DNA of 64,000 bases from Heloderma charlesbogerti. Taxonomy: Eukaryota; Chordata; Lepidosauria; Squamata; Helodermatidae. The stretch is taken from assembly GCA_026122225.1 (NCBI GenBank), contig JANEZZ010001852.1, forward strand, positions 466,169-530,168, given 5' to 3'. The notes below the pieces were generated by a model, which made no database searches, had not been told where the DNA came from, and saw only the letters and a list, made by a program, of their open reading frames with translations. Shown piece by piece: positions 9,778-23,014 of this stretch. Each line of letters starts with the position of its first letter. Positions within the stretch are counted from its first letter, which is position 1. Position numbers and translations under genes: made by a program.

Positions 9778-12099
9778 CCTTAAAGGAAGTCAACAGGAAA
9801 TGGGCTGGCATGTTGTCAAAGGTTGGCATGTTGTAAAATGCTTATGGATACTAATTTCAAAACTGCTTATTATTGGTCTAGCTACATCTGGGCTATTGTC
9901 CTTTAAAAACTAACGACAAAGCCTCTATTTATTATAAACTTTCCTATATAAATGTTGCAATGTGCAGGAAAATTGATAGATTGGGATCAACGAGAGTGAG
10001 AAAACTGGGACAAGAGGGTGAAAAGGCTGGACAGGAGTGTTGCAGAATCAGTAAGGATGGGGAAATAGAACAGAACAATACCGTCTAAAAAGAAGCGACC
10101 ATATCTGGCCTGTTCTAGTTTTCTGCTCTCAAGTGAGTTCTCATTTCAACTCTCATTAGAGGTTGAGGATGTATATTTAATTAGAAGCAGGAATGATGTA
10201 GAGAGTACCCATAGCTACAATCATCTTCCAAGGGGCTCTGTTAGTGCACATTTTGAAGTATCTAAAATGTGCAAGCCTTGTAAGAATTTTTCATTTATTC
10301 TGCACACGTGCAAACTTTTCTGAAGGAACTGAAGCCAAACCTACTTTCATATGCACAGAATAATTTCATGTAGGTGCAGTGATTCCCCACTAATTTTTCC
10401 ATTACAATTTTTGGTTCCCTCTTGAATCCCAAGTATGGACAGACAAGACTGCATAAGCACCAGCACTATCTCTCATTAGGCTATACAAGTATGACACAGA
10501 GGAATCTAGTATTTGTAAATAGAAAGCCCTTTCATTTGTTTAGTCTTCTCTTTGTGCAGTATATATTAAAAATTAATGCAGTTCATTTTAAAATACATTG
10601 TGGTTTAGGAAAAAAGGTAAAAGACTGAGCATAATTGCAGATACCTTTTAGCAAAAAATGCATCCCCAGCTATGCTCAGTTTTTTGCCTTTTTGTTCTGA
10701 TCCATAAGTTATAACAAAACATGATTAAGTGCTGGCACTGTGCTAATAAACAGTCTTTAAGGCATTTTATTTTTTTTAATATAAAAATAGATCCATTTTG
10801 GCACAAAATCTAATACTCCTCAGAGACATTTGTCAGTGCCTTAGGGCCTTTTTGATATGTGGCTCTATATATTTGCTAGTTCTTCTAGCTGTCTGGGTTT
10901 CCATTAAGAATGAAAAAGGCAATAGTTCATTGTTGAATCATTACTTTTCAGGTTAACTCCTGTGAATTTGCTGGGATGGTACGGACTTAGGCTGACAGTG
11001 GTTCAGTAGTTACATATAAAACACACTGAATGCGCTCTTGCTAAAAAAAAAAAAAGTTATCTTAGTAACCTATGCCAAAGGAACGTCTTACAGCAATAAC
11101 ATAAACACTCTCTTTTAAATGGAAATCAGGGGAAATAAACCCCAAGCACACTCTTCTGTCTGTAGTTTCACAGAGTTTATAATACACACACGTGCGCGCG
11201 CGCACACAACCCAGGAATTTAGCCCAGAGACTATTATGTGCTAAATTCTGTTCTTTTGGCAAGAGCCACAAATACTGAAGGAATTCACACAGACCTATTT
11301 CTATTGGCTTCAACTGAATCTCTCAGCCAATTGCTGTAAATCGCCATTTGTGATCCCCTTGTGATTTCAGTCTTGTTTTGTTTTTGAGTTTTGTTTAACC
11401 ATTTCAAAGCTGCTGGAATGCATGAAGCTGAAAAGAAGTAGTCTTGTGTGTTGAATACAGACCTATGCATTTACCATTTAATCACTGCAGTGTAAAACAT
11501 TGTCAATAGTTAGGCCTACTGAGTCACTGGAAGCTGATTAAAGGCAGCAAGTGGAGAGAAAAACAAATGAAGATGGAATCCAGTTTTTTGTGCAAAGAGT
11601 CCGGTAGCATACTGATGAACTTCTTTTTCAGACCATGCCAAGTGACAGATGAAAAAACAATGCCTCTAAAGAGTAAAATAATAACTATGTAAAAGAGATT
11701 TCAAGTGTGGCTCAAGCTGCTTACTGATTAGCATTTTTGCACATAATACTGTTCAGAGACCTATGCCACTATTATGCACGTTAAAGGGCTTTCTTGACAA
11801 TTACACAAAAATTATCCTAGCTGACCAGATGTTCACTGTTCTCACACATCTTAACAATTTTAGATTATATATATCTCAGCTACTGATGCAGGTGGAAGCC
11901 AAAACTAAATTTAGAACTAAATATATTTTGAAATTACTCTTTCATATACCAGGAAATTCACCTAAATATACCAGATCGTAGCTCTTTAAAGAAAGTATCT
12001 TTACAACCAAACAAATTACTTTTCTGAGATCATTCAGAGAGAAAAGTAAATAAAAAAAACATCAAAAGGGGTTTCTTACGTTACAATCTTCCTGTGTTC
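9778..12099. other. unassigned sequence
   Basis: About 2.3 kb of unique-looking AT-rich DNA. Poly-A runs occur near 11043, and a mixed CACG/CGCG dinucleotide patch lies at 11184-11208. Possible 5' sequence of the Penelope-like element may begin before 12100, but I cannot bound it. Confidence 0.45.
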
Positions 12100-12386
12100 T
12101 CTAACAACAGCAAGATTAGGAACTCCATCTTTAAACACATTTTTATACACACATTAAAGATAGTAAATCCTAAGAATGTAAAAGCAGAAGATTTAGAAGA
12201 GTTCAGCACAGTGAGAATACACATCAAAACTGCTCCCAAAACTTCACACATTCAAAGAAGAATGGAACTAACAGGTGGTAGAATTTCCTCTACAGAAATT
12301 AAACTGCTGTCTAAAGACCTTAACTTCTGCCCTACACCTAGAGAGCAAATGAATCTGATGTTAAGGCATTTGAGAGAAGATGCAGG

Positions 12387-12631
12387 TTTGTTTATTTATT
12401 TATTTATTTATTGCATTTATACCCCACCTTTTTTCTTCTTGCAAGGAACCCAAGGCGGCTTACATTATCCTCCTCCTCTCCATTTTATCCTCACAACAAC
12501 AACCCTGTGAGGTGGGTTGGGCTGAGAGTCTGTGACTGGCCCAAAGTCACCCAGTGAGCTTCCATGGCCGAGCGGGGACTAGAACCCAGCTCCTAGTCCA
12601 ACACTCTTGCCACTACACCACACTGGCTCTC
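12387..12631 (-). mobile_element. tRNA-derived SINE with MIR/CORE-like middle, inserted in the Penelope-like element
   Basis: Read on the minus strand it begins GAGCCAGTGTGGTGTAGTGG, an A-box region. It then has GGGTTCTAGTCCC, B-box-like, and GGGTGACTTTGGGCCAGTCA, which resembles the MIR/CORE central block. It ends in a LINE-like tail with AAGCCGCCTTGGGTTCC and an (AAATA)n run. Similar copies, also on the minus strand, lie at 36640-36887 and 37752-37995. No clear target duplication was found. Because it splits the Penelope-like ORF, it is younger than that element. Confidence 0.78.
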
Positions 12632-13771
12632 AAAAGATAATTACTGTAATGATAGCAAAACTCGTGTTTTGAAACTCTTGCCATAATCCTTTATCACAAT
12701 TTCTGCCCCCACAAACCTGGACACTAAATCCAAAAAAAAATCCAGTATTAGAAGCTTTCCTTAGATTAGTTTAAAAAAAAAATCATGTACACAAACCTAG
12801 ACATGACTATTATAATCTAACAAGAGAAGAAAGAGAAGCCCTCAACCAACTTTGATTTAGAAAGAGCATAGTCATAAAGCCAGCTGATAAAAGAGGAGCT
12901 GTTGTGATAAAGACTGGGGATTCTATTTCTGAAGGTCTGAGACAACTAAATGACAGCAGTACATACAAATTCCTTGGTCATATCACAGCTGCCCTATATA
13001 AATAAAAAATTGGCAATGTAATCCACGAATTCCTACATGAAAATTTACTGGACAAAAAATTGCTGACTTTTTAATTAAGCCCTCCCTACAGCAGAAAGAT
13101 GTTATATGCTTCCAAAGATCCATAAAAACAACAATCCTGTACTACCTATTGTTTCATACAACAAATACTGTCACTGAAAAAAATTCACTATAAATTGACT
13201 CCGTAATTCACCTACAAGTCCATAAACTTCTGTCATATATTAAGGACATTGTAGATTTCCTCCTGAAGATTAAAAGCCTAAATAAGGAATATCAATTTAA
13301 CAATGATAGCATCGTCACAACCTTCGATGTTACTACTTTATACATACCCCACAAAGATAGCCCCTCAGCCTTAACATACCTCTTAAACAGCAGAACCTCT
13401 AATGAACCCAGTACTGGAGTCCCTCCCTGGCTAAGTTGGTACTCGCTTGCAACAATTTCATGTTCAATGACGATCACTATTTACAACTCCAAGTACAGCA
13501 ATGGGAACATGTACGGTCCCATCATATGCCAGTCTATTTATGGGTCAACTCAAAGAAACTATCAGCAGAACTTCCACCTACAAGCCCAGCATATGGTGGC
13601 GTTACACATATTTTTGACATCTCGGACTATGGAAGGGATAGCTTGGAGAATGTTAATAAGTTTATCAACACTATCCACCCAACAAGAAAGCTTACTGTAA
13701 CACCACAATTCAAAACTCAAAATTACCCTTCTTGGATGTCCTCTTAACCATTGAAAAACATCACATTTTCA

Positions 13772-14580
13772 TAGGGATGTATGAAAGTTCCGCCACGGAT
13801 CTCGGGGAGGCCGAATGCCAGCGCATTCGGCCCCCTGAAATCGGTGGCGGAACGGCCCCCCTCCCCCCCGGTACGGGACTTACCTGGGGAGGATCTTCCT
13901 GGTGGCAGCGGCTCTGGGAAGCCGCCGCCGCCATTTCCAAGTTTTTTTAAAAAACGTGATATCACGGCTAAATTTTAAAAAACACCGTGATAGGCTACGT
14001 AAATGTTTACGTAGCCTATCACGGCTGAATAAAAAAAACCAAAAAAAGCGTGTACGCAAATGGCGGCACCCATGGGCGCCGCCATTTGCGTTCCTTATTT
14101 TGGCATGTCTTAGTCTACGTAAACATTTATGTAGACTACGGCAAAAATAAGGGGAACGCAAATAGCGTAGCGTCAGCTATTTGCGTTCCCCTTATTTTCG
14201 CCGTAGTCTACGGAAAAGTTTACGTAGACTAAGACGTGCCAAAATAAGGAACGCAAATGGCGGCGCTCATGGGCGCCGCCATTTGCATACGCGCGTGTTT
14301 TTTTTGTTGTTTTTAATCAGCCGTGATAGGCTACGTAAACATTTACGTAGCCTATCACGGCTGACTGCAGGGACGCAAATAGCTCCGGCTACGGCCGCCG
14401 CCATTTGCATCCCTGCTAGCCAGTGGCCGGATGTCCGGCTGCTGGCGGAGCCGTCCAGCAGCTCCGCAGAATCCCTGCGGAGCGGAGCCGTCTGGCAAGG
14501 ATTCGGGGGGGGGGACGGAGCGCCTGCCCCCCAGCATCAGCATAATCCGCGAACAGGTAAGTGACTTTCGTACATCCCTA
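13772..14580. mobile_element. GC-rich palindromic hAT-like MITE (809 bp), in the Penelope-like element
   Basis: The termini are TAGGGATG (13772) and CATCCCTA (14573-14580), with an 8-bp duplication CATTTTCA on both sides (13764-13771, 14581-14588). The interior is a set of nested hairpins: a subterminal hairpin at about 13790-13850; the 36-nt palindrome GTGATAGGCTACGTAAA / TTTACGTAGCCTATCAC at 13987-14022 and 14323-14358; GCAAATGGCGGC / GCCGCCATTTGC modules; and a TAGTCTACG module symmetrical about 14175. A splice donor CAG|GTAAGT faces right (intron from 14557). Another faces left (ACTTACCTG at 13878-13886). Outer hairpin end is on the left, the reverse of the other internal copies. Confidence 0.88.
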
Positions 14581-15490
14581 CATTTTCATAGACTTATATT
14601 GTAAACCGACAAATTCCCACCTGTATCTTAATTACAAGTCATGTCATCCGAACTATCTAAAGAAGAACATTATATACAATTTGGCTTTGGGGATAAAGCA
14701 CATTTGCAATAATGAAGAAAACTTCTCAAGAAGATGTAACGAACATCTCCAACAATGTGGATAATCTAGTCACATTGACTACAATATCACTTGAGCATCA
14801 GTAATATCCAGGGATAACCTCCTTTATGAAGCAAAGGCTAACTCTTTGAAAGAAAATCACATTCCATTTGTTCTGGACTTCCATCCTGCTGCCCCTAATT
14901 ACCACCAGATAATGAGAGACAGTTACCCTATTATATCCTATTGTGCTTGTTTCATGGAAGTTGTTAATTCTCCACCATGCGTCACATTCAAAAAACAATC
15001 TAATTTGTGTAAATTGTTAGTTAAAGCCACACCACTTAAACAAGATAATTGCAACCCAGGACCTCAACAACGTAAATCAGTATGCTGCATTTCCTGCAGC
15101 TACCTCCAAGAAACCACTTCTTTTAGTACCACAGTTACTAACAAGGCGTATTGCATTAGACAATTGGTAGAATGCACTTCTACTAATGTGATTTATTTGA
15201 ATGTAAAAAAAAGGATGTCATATGCAATATGTAGAGAAAACTACAACAAATCTAAGAACAAGATTCTGTAACCACAAATCTGTGATTCTTACCAAAAAAA
15301 ACTAGAGTAGCCTGTTGCAAGACATTTTAACTCACCTGCACATAGTCTCTCAGTTTTAACATTGCTTGCAATTGAACACACAAAGGACATTGACATGCTT
15401 GACAGAAAGGGAAACTTCTGGATCTACAGACTCAAAACTCATAGTCCATATGGCCTTAATCCGGAGGCCAATTCATAAGTTTTATACTGG

Positions 15491-15746
15491 TCATACCTAT
15501 GTTTTTTTTCTCCTTAGGAATTTTCATTTCCCAGCATTCCAAACTACCACTCTTGGTATCCATTTAACATCTCAGCTGATAATAAGGGCAAAGCCAGAAT
15601 GCTTAGCAATAAATATACTTTTAAATTACTCTGGTGTTAGTCTATTTTCTTACATATTTTAACTTGACTTGACTGCATCCATAATGGATCCAGAGTCTCC
15701 TTGTTGCTTTGCTGTTGTGCAGCTTTACACCTCTCTCTCTTTCTCT

Positions 15747-15781
<35 letters not shown>

Positions 15782-15864
15782 AGAAAGACTAACAACAGAG
15801 TATTCAAAATATATATTTAAGCTAAACATTTCAGCTTCCACCCTCATCCGTAGCTATGCTACTG

Positions 15865-15900
<36 letters not shown>
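15491..15900 (+). repeat. probable Penelope-like 3' region with (TA)n and (CA)n microsatellites
   Basis: Downstream of the final coding block there is AT-rich sequence. A TA run lies at about 15749-15778, followed by a stretch around ACATTTCAGCTTCCACCCTC near 15825, then a CA run at about 15868-15900. Whether the 3' UTR of the Penelope-like element extends this far is uncertain. Confidence 0.5.
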
Positions 15901-15902
<2 letters not shown>

Positions 15903-16142
15903 CCTTGTGTTATGAATAGGTTTGGGAAGATGAGGGCAGGTTTTAGTAGACCTCATAGATAATGGAATGTGATTTCTACGTACATTTACCTTGTATTATG
16001 TATCTTTTATTCTACTCTGTTTCCATGAAGTCAGCTGCTGGAATCATAACAATTACAGCTGAGTAAAATGTCTCATGAATGTGAAGGAATGCAATCCATA
16101 AGCTAATGTGCAGATGAGAAAACTCGACTTGTTCACAAATGA

Positions 16143-16315
16143 TATGCCTCTGAATACTAGCTGCCGGGAGCATGAGCAGGAGTGTGCTGTTGCACTCATG
16201 TCCTGCTTGTGGGCTTCCCATTGAAGAATCTGGTTGGCCATTGTGGGTAACAGGATCCTGAACTACATAGGCCTTTGGTCTGATCCAGCATGGTTGTTCT
16301 TCTGTTCTTATGATT
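16143..16315 (+). mobile_element. CR1 LINE 3' end
   Basis: It carries CCTTTGGTCTGATCCAGCAT and then the octamer-like tail TTCTTCTGTTCTTATG, the usual CR1 3' terminus. It also has CATGTCCTGCTTGTGGG, shared in the opposite orientation with 25618-25825 and 48548-48715. Confidence 0.8.
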
Positions 16316-19212
16316 TTTGGAATATGCATGTAAGTCATTGCTTGCCATACAACCCAGATAGGGAAGAAAAGCATATGTTGAAGTAATTCCTTAGTTTAAT
16401 ATTTATGCTATACATGGTGCTGCTCCTCTATGATAAACCACTTTCATTTTAATAAAAGGTCTGTCTAAAAAGGTATCAGTTTTGCACCCTTGCTTGTACA
16501 AATTGGGTTGCCTAGGTTGCTTGGTTATAGTCTTTCCTGGAAATTGCTTTGTTCTCAGATTAGCAAGGTGCACCCAGAACCTGTTTTTTCCCATGGTTCC
16601 TTTCCTTTTGAGGAACCCAGGGCACCATATGACAGTGGTGTTGGCAATAATGAGAAAACAGACCTTGACAGAAGAAATGTTTTACAGACTAGAACTGCTG
16701 AGCGCATCTCCTTTCAAGGTTAGAAGAATTAGAAGTTTAGAACATTTGGGGATTTGAATTCAAGTCTAGCCAGTTCAGACTCTATTTACCTCATGTATAG
16801 ACTACAAAAATACTTCCACCCACTGGCAGAATGCTAGGCTTGTCTCCAAGGAGCCCACAGTTCAAAAGTATTTTGGGTAACTGTCATCTAAACAGCCTTC
16901 AAAACCAAGCTTTTCTGAATGTGTCATCATCATACATGTTCTGAGCACTTAAACATCAAGTTCATAAAACAATGGCAGTGTATACAATATCCACAAGGAA
17001 TAGAAAATTCTGGGAAACTGTCACTCAGCATTGCTTTTGTAGTACAGTAAAAGCTTGGCAGGAATTTACAGATAAATTATACTGCTGCCACCTATCACAG
17101 TCTAAGTCCTGTGACAGTTATTCCTAAAACAATGTGATCGTAACCTCAGTTTATATTCTCACAATTATGGGACACAAACTAGAAAAAATAACTGACTATG
17201 GAAATATATTGATTTGATTTTTATACTGAATTATTTAAATAGGTTTCATTACTTCTGAGCTACAGAATTTGGCAACTGAGGTGATATTCACAAGCAACCC
17301 AAAAGGCAGAATTACAAGTTTTCATTGAAGAAAAAATTGTCAGCCTTGCGCCATGAGCATAATTCCTTTGCAGAAAAAGACTTATTTCAGTTTCCTGATA
17401 AACAAACCCCCATGCACTATAACATATTTGTGTAATCTTTTTTTTTAATTTACTAGAACCCATTGCTTCACTGATGTCACTAGATGAGGGATGGCCTGCA
17501 GCAACTTCTCATGTGGCCCGTAGCCTCTCCTCCTTGGCCTTTTTGGGAATATTGCAACCTTGTCTGCAAGTTACATAAAGGGGGTAGTTTGGCAGTTAGC
17601 TAGTTAATGCATGGGAATTTTGGCACAGCTTACCCTAAGATCTCTATAGCCTACAGTTTATGGTTTCCTCCTTCCTGCTCCTTCCCCCCACCCCCCGCCT
17701 TCCTCGATTGCTAGGAGCACATGATGTGCTCTCTCTCCCTCCTGCCGGTGTAATGGAACACAAAAAGGACTGAACAAATTCCTTTTGAAACCCTATGCTT
17801 TACCTGCATGTTTTAAAGCAAGAAATTGTGAGTAAACCATTTTTCCTTCTTCTTCACCAAAAGAAAGGTGTGGTCTCTCTTTTTTTGCCTTGTGTGTGCA
17901 TGTGGGGCTGGTAAATGCTCATTCTGCTTTGCCTTTTGTTGTTACTCTGCTAACTGCCTTTTTAACAAGAGGCAGGAATACAACATCATCCCATCAGGCC
18001 CCACCCCATCTCCTCTGCTCTGTCCCTTTCTCAGCCCCCACCCCAGCAACCAGCCACCTTCTGTTGGCAGTCAACACCACAAGCCTCCCCTCATTGTCGT
18101 CGCCCACTTTCTTCTCTGCTCAACCGCAGCTTCCCCTTCTGGCACAGTGATCACCATGGCGACTCTGTCCACCTCTGTGCTCATCATACAAAAATCACAA
18201 TCTCTAGCTCAGAGCTGCTGATCCCTCTGCAGCAGTTCACCATCCGGGCTGGGAGGAGAAGGAGGAATGGAATATGAATAGCGAGTCATTTCCTTCTCCA
18301 TGGCCTTGTCGCCAGAAAGACGAAGGGTGACAAAGATGAAGAGTATGCAGGGGAAGAACATCAGGGGAAGCTTCCTGGTGAGAGTGCAGAGAGTGAGAGT
18401 CTCAGGAACAGCTATGCAGGCAGCCTCACTAGGTACACCCTAGTGCTCCGGGGAGAATGTGCTCCAGGGACACGCCACATCCATTCATCCACCACATTAT
18501 TTCCCATCCTCTTCTCACAGATAAGGAAACTCAGGAGCAGCACTGGGGTGACACTCAGGCCTGATCTTCCTCCTGCTCCTCTTCCGCCAGGGGGAAGAGC
18601 CCATCTGGCAGGCCGGGCTGCTCCCTCCTGTCAGATGGTAGGAGTCCACACCAGCCTGAAGCCTGCCCCTTTCCTGGTTGTGAAGGAGGCATAGCTTCAC
18701 AAGTAGTCTCAAGCTCCATGCCTCTAGTTCTGCTGCAGCTATTACAGATTTTGAGAAAATGTACATTGAACCTTTGATGGAAAGAGAGAGTACACAAGCA
18801 AGAATAAAGCTGCAACCCTGCAGTTCAAAGTATGCAAGGTTCCTTTTTCAGGCCTGTGCTTTTTCCTGCTGCTTGAATTTGACAGGGTGTTTTCACCCAA
18901 GCTGCAACAGGGCAGCACCTTCAGGGTTCTTCTCATTGCTGCCTGCGGTCCGACCCACTGCCAGCATATGGCTCCTGACAGTTGATGCCAAGGGAATGTC
19001 ACTTTTGACTGGAAAAAGGGCCCTCCCCACTGATATAGATAATAGTGACTTTAGCTATGCATGGAAAGGGAGGGAGGAAGGCTTGAACAATAATGCCACC
19101 CATTATTTTTTCAATAATATAATATTTTTGTATGCTTATTAGGATGCAAACACAGTGTGCTCAATGTTAAGCAGACAAACTTTCAAAAACCTTGTTTGGA
19201 GTAATGTGTTTA
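16316..19212. other. unassigned sequence
   Basis: About 2.9 kb without recognised elements. 17990-18700 is somewhat richer in G+C and C-rich tracts but has no CpG-island character. The open frames here show no domain and no splice context I could support. Confidence 0.45.
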
Positions 19213-19223
19213 CAAATATGCAT

Positions 19224-19763
19224 TGTTGTTGTTGTTGTTGTTCAGTCGTTCAGTCGTGTCCGACTCTTCGTGACCCCATGGACCATAGCACGCCAGGCCT
19301 TCCTGTCCTGCACTCTCTCCCGGAGCGTGCTCAACTTCATATTCATTGCATCCGTGATGCTATCTAGCCATCTCATCCTCTGCCGTCCCCTTCTCCTTTT
19401 GCCTTCAGTCTTTCCCAGCATCAGGGTCTTTTCCAGAGAGTTTTCTCTTCGCATTAGGTGGCCAAAATATTGGAGCTTCAGCTTCAGTATCTGTCCTTCC
19501 AATGAGCAGTCAGGGTTGATTTCCTTTAGGATGGACTGATTTGACCTCCTTGCAGTCCAGGGGACTCGTAAGAGTCTTCTCCAGCACCACAGTTCGAAAG
19601 CATCAATTCTTCGGCGCTCAGCCTTCCTTATAGTCCAGCTCTCACAGCCATACATTACCACTGGGAAAACCATAGCTTTGACTAGACGGACCTTTGTCGG
19701 CAAGGTGATGTCTCTGCTTCTTACTATGCTGTCTAGGTTTGCCATAGCTTTCCTCCCAAGGAG
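19224..19763 (-). mobile_element. BovB (RTE) LINE, 5'-truncated, 11-bp target duplication
   Basis: The minus strand encodes an open C-terminal part of ORF2: LLGRKAMANLDSIVRSRD, MYGCESWTIRKAERRRID, FELWCWRRLLRVPWTARRSN and GVTKSRTRLND, all without a frameshift, then the 3' end with CAGTCGTGTCCGACTC and a GTT run. The flanks carry CAAATATGCAT at 19213-19223 and 19764-19774. The element is a 540-bp 5'-truncated insertion of target-primed type and looks fairly young. Confidence 0.93.
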
Positions 19764-19774
19764 CAAATATGCAT

Positions 19775-21199
19775 ATGTTAAGCTAATTCTACTGAAAAAA
19801 TGCTACATAACTTTTATTTAATATTGTTAACACTATGCATGTAACTATACCGTGCAATTAGTACCCAACATGTAGAAAGTAACATAAGATTAACCAAAAT
19901 CAAGAGCCGTACAATTGTTCCTGTTCAGACTTGCCCTTCTCATCTAAAGTGTAAAGGAAAAAACCAAAACACACCATCTGTTCTGAATTCACACCAAGCA
20001 TACATTACAAAATGTTATCCTAATCAGGCCTGGGGGCAAATAGTACTTTATAAAATATTTATTCTCTTTTTATTGCACTCAAAAGTTAGGAACGTCAATG
20101 TACTGCTTAAATCAGAACACACTTGCTAACAATGCTAGAAAATAACTAGTTTCCCACTGGTTATTCCAAAGCCAACAACAAATACATTTGCAATACAGAG
20201 TGTGCATAACTGTGTTAGCCCCAAAACATGTTGCCTTGTCTTGGATGACAGAAATCTTTCTTAGTCCTTTCCATACGCACCCTTACTGAAGCAGCAGCAA
20301 CTAATTTTTCCAAATGGTCTCCAATTCAGCTGTAACTACACACCCTTAAAATTCCCTGCAGAGATAACTTTTTAATATGTTATTACTGCAAGAAGGGAGA
20401 AGCGGATCATGCCAAACATACTCTTGAGAACATACTCTTGAGAAGCATGTATTTAAAGAATGTATGAATACTGAAGATCGAGTCATACATTTACAGAGCT
20501 TGCTTTGTGGGGGGAAAGATGCCTTGAACATAACTACTTCCTATACCAGCCACCTCCCCAATCGCTATTATAGCAGGAAATATGACATGCTGGAGTTATA
20601 CCAAATAAGGTACAAGCATATATAAACTGCCACTATTCTAAGCTTATAGAGCCAATATAGGTCAGAGAAGGGATTTTGTACTGTGAAGTTCAGGTGTAAG
20701 CTATTTTTCATCCAATTAGAGTGTAACTGGATTTGTAGATTGATTTATATGCTATTGTCTGGAACTTCATTGACCCTGAACAACTACATTTGGACACAGC
20801 TTGTTCCACTTACTTCAGTGGAGCTTACAAACAACAGAATAAAAATTTAATCCAAGCGGGGGAAGACAGATATGCTCTTCAAAGCCTGGGACCAAAAAAA
20901 TGAGAATTTGTCAGATCCAGGCCCACTCTCTTTGTCTTCATAGGTAAACCAGGCAGCTTATCTCATTCCAGGTCTTTATACATAAAATGAACGACTTTGC
21001 TCTCCATGAATAGCACATCACTTAATAATATCCCCTTTCTTCTGGGCTGAATGGGTAGGTTCTAAAAAAGCTAATTTAAAATTAGCTATAAATGGGCAGA
21101 AATTTGAGTCATGAATGGGAAGTATCCCATATCCTGATTTTAGAGAGGAGGTATGTCTCCCTTTCCAATAGTCCTTTTGCCACTTCCTTGTGCTGAGGA
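19775..21199. other. unassigned sequence
   Basis: AT-rich unique-looking DNA. A short local duplication CATACTCTTGAGAA occurs at about 20416 and 20431. Confidence 0.5.
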
Positions 21200-21572
21200 T
21201 AGGGATGTACAGTTTTTGTTAAATCTGTTCTGTCTATATTTCATGGACTGTCTAGTGTTCTTCGCTCTGTTTTCCACTCATTGACAGAATTGGATTTTTT
21301 TAACCAGAATTTTGTTCTACTTACGCTAATTTGCATTAGTGCTGATATGTACTTGCGCAAATGCGCCAGTGCATACTTGCATAAATACACTAATTGTTCA
21401 TTGGTTTATGCGAATTAGTGCAAACCCCCCCCCCCCAAAGGGGAAAAACCTGTCTGCAAGTCTATGGAAGACACATGACTTCAAAGAGAAAAAAAACGGT
21501 CCACAGCAGAAGTCACAGGTCATAGAAATACGAACGTATTTGAATCCATTGCAAATTTCTCCAACATCCCTA
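21200..21572. mobile_element. hAT-like MITE with TAGGGATG termini, 373 bp
   Basis: It begins TAGGGATGTAC and ends CCAACATCCCTA, with a perfect 8-bp duplication GCTGAGGA (21192-21199 and 21573-21580). The interior is not the GC-rich hairpin type. It has TGCGCAAATGCGCCAGTG and related GCGAATTAGTGC phrases and a C homopolymer at about 21427-21436. The terminus is identical to that of the GC-rich family. Confidence 0.88.
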
Positions 21573-22662
21573 GCTGAGGACACAACCAAATACAGCAGTC
21601 TCCAGGAACTCCTAAGATACTCACTTAGTAATATCCCATGATAATATAAGGAATATTACCACTTGACACAAACAGTCCTAATGATGTTCACACAGCTTTC
21701 TCCCAAAAATTAGTGAGGTAAATTTTGTGATTCAAGATCAGCACCATAATTTGGGCAGCATTTTTACCCCATGCTGAGACATATTAAGGGAAGCTCAACA
21801 TGGAGATGACCACATTGCAATACCTGATGCATATCAGGAATAAATTAATGCTACTTCTTTGATTACACTAATAACAATAAATGAATGGCTGTGATCAGTC
21901 AGGTATAAAATGCATGAGAGAAGCATGAAATTGTTAATATCCTCAACTTCTTGAAAACTGAAGGGGCATTAATAAGCTAGAGGTAAAAGATAATTACTCA
22001 TTTTCATTGAAAACTAATTCCATGCACATTTTCATCAATGAGTCAATACAGCAGCTCATAAAGTAAGCAAAGATTTTGCTGATTATACATTATAATACAT
22101 TAACTGAATACACACAAGCCAAGAATACATTAACTGAAATAATGGCTTTCATGCTCATCTAGATCCATTTTATGGAATATTCCATAAAATAGAATATTTG
22201 AAGTATGAGGTCTACCACAACTAAATTTAAAGGGAGTCATGCTAAAACTGCACATGCACAGGAAAGCAGCATTTGTGGTTTTACCACAACAATCATTAGC
22301 TAATATTTAGATAGCATTCATTCCAGACCCTGAACTTTGTCTAGTTCTTCCAAAATTCAAGTCATACCCTCTTATGCTCAACTCTCTTAATCGTTCCTTG
22401 AAATGCCAGCTCTTTGAACATAATATATACATATGCCTGGAGGGAGTCATGATACCTAAGAAAAACTATACCCATTTAAAAGCATGGTACTTTGAAGACG
22501 ACTGTAGCTGTATTTGCATGCAATGCTAAACCGTATAGAATTCTGGACAATTATCTGTTGGGGATTCTCTAACTCTGGATCTTCTGCATCAAACATGAGC
22601 AGAAAGGAGCACAAATGAAGCCTCAGGCTCACACACTTCCCCTCTCTTCCTCCCACACAGTT
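21573..22662. other. unassigned sequence
   Basis: No recognised genes or repeat termini. A local repeated phrase ATACATTAACTGAA occurs near 22094 and 22123. Confidence 0.5.
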
Positions 22663-22912
22663 AGGAGGAGGAATAAGCCAGAGCTCAGTTTCACTTCAGC
22701 AGATTTGCAGCTCATTAAGCGTGAGCCAAGAACCATGGGTTAAAATAAGCTCTAGTCAGTTGCTCAGCCAACAAGCTTCTTGTTTTTCAGGGTTGTTTTC
22801 GTAGCTTGTTTAACAAACTAGAGTTAATTTCAAACCACAATTCCTGGTTTGTACGTAACAACAAACCAGGAATCTGCTAAAGTGAAACTGAATTGTGTCT
22901 TTTAACTCCTGC
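22663..22912. mobile_element. foldback element with inner hairpin
   Basis: The outer arm CAGTTTCACTTCAGCAGATT (about 22686-22705) pairs with AATCTGCTAAAGTGAAACTG (about 22871-22890). A tight inner hairpin ATTCCTGGTTTG / CAAACCAGGAAT sits at 22840-22873. Exact ends and target duplication were not found. Confidence 0.6.
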
Positions 22913-23014
22913 CAGTCATGCAGGAGGAGGAGAGGTGAGGGGGAGCATGCCAGTCCAGTACATTGTGCAGGCTGTTTTCTGCTCATGAACATAGCACTAA
23001 ATTATAGTTTAGTG

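Larger units (their letters stand above)
12100..15490 (+). mobile_element. Penelope-like element remnant (RT and GIY-YIG regions), interrupted twice
   Basis: Fragments of one plus-strand ORF are spread over this span with frameshifts and stops. In order: LLSKDLNFCPTPRE near 12305, matching the N-terminal block of Penelope-like RTs; VIKPADKRGAVVIK near 12870; TFDVTTLYIPHKDS near 13320, an RT core motif; LENVNKFINTIHPT near 13645; FLDVLLTIEKHHIFI cut at 13771 and resumed after the MITE with HIFIDLYCKPTNSHLYL; then a GIY-YIG-like region with an MQYV(E)KTTTNLRTRFCNHK block (15215-15275), SPAHSLSVLTLLAIEHTKD (15330-15390), and a final WIYRLKTHSPYGLNPEA near 15420-15465. The catalytic YIDD box is lost: the position reads WRYTYF and then a stop. 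The YVG of the endonuclease motif is altered. Inactive. Confidence 0.82.
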
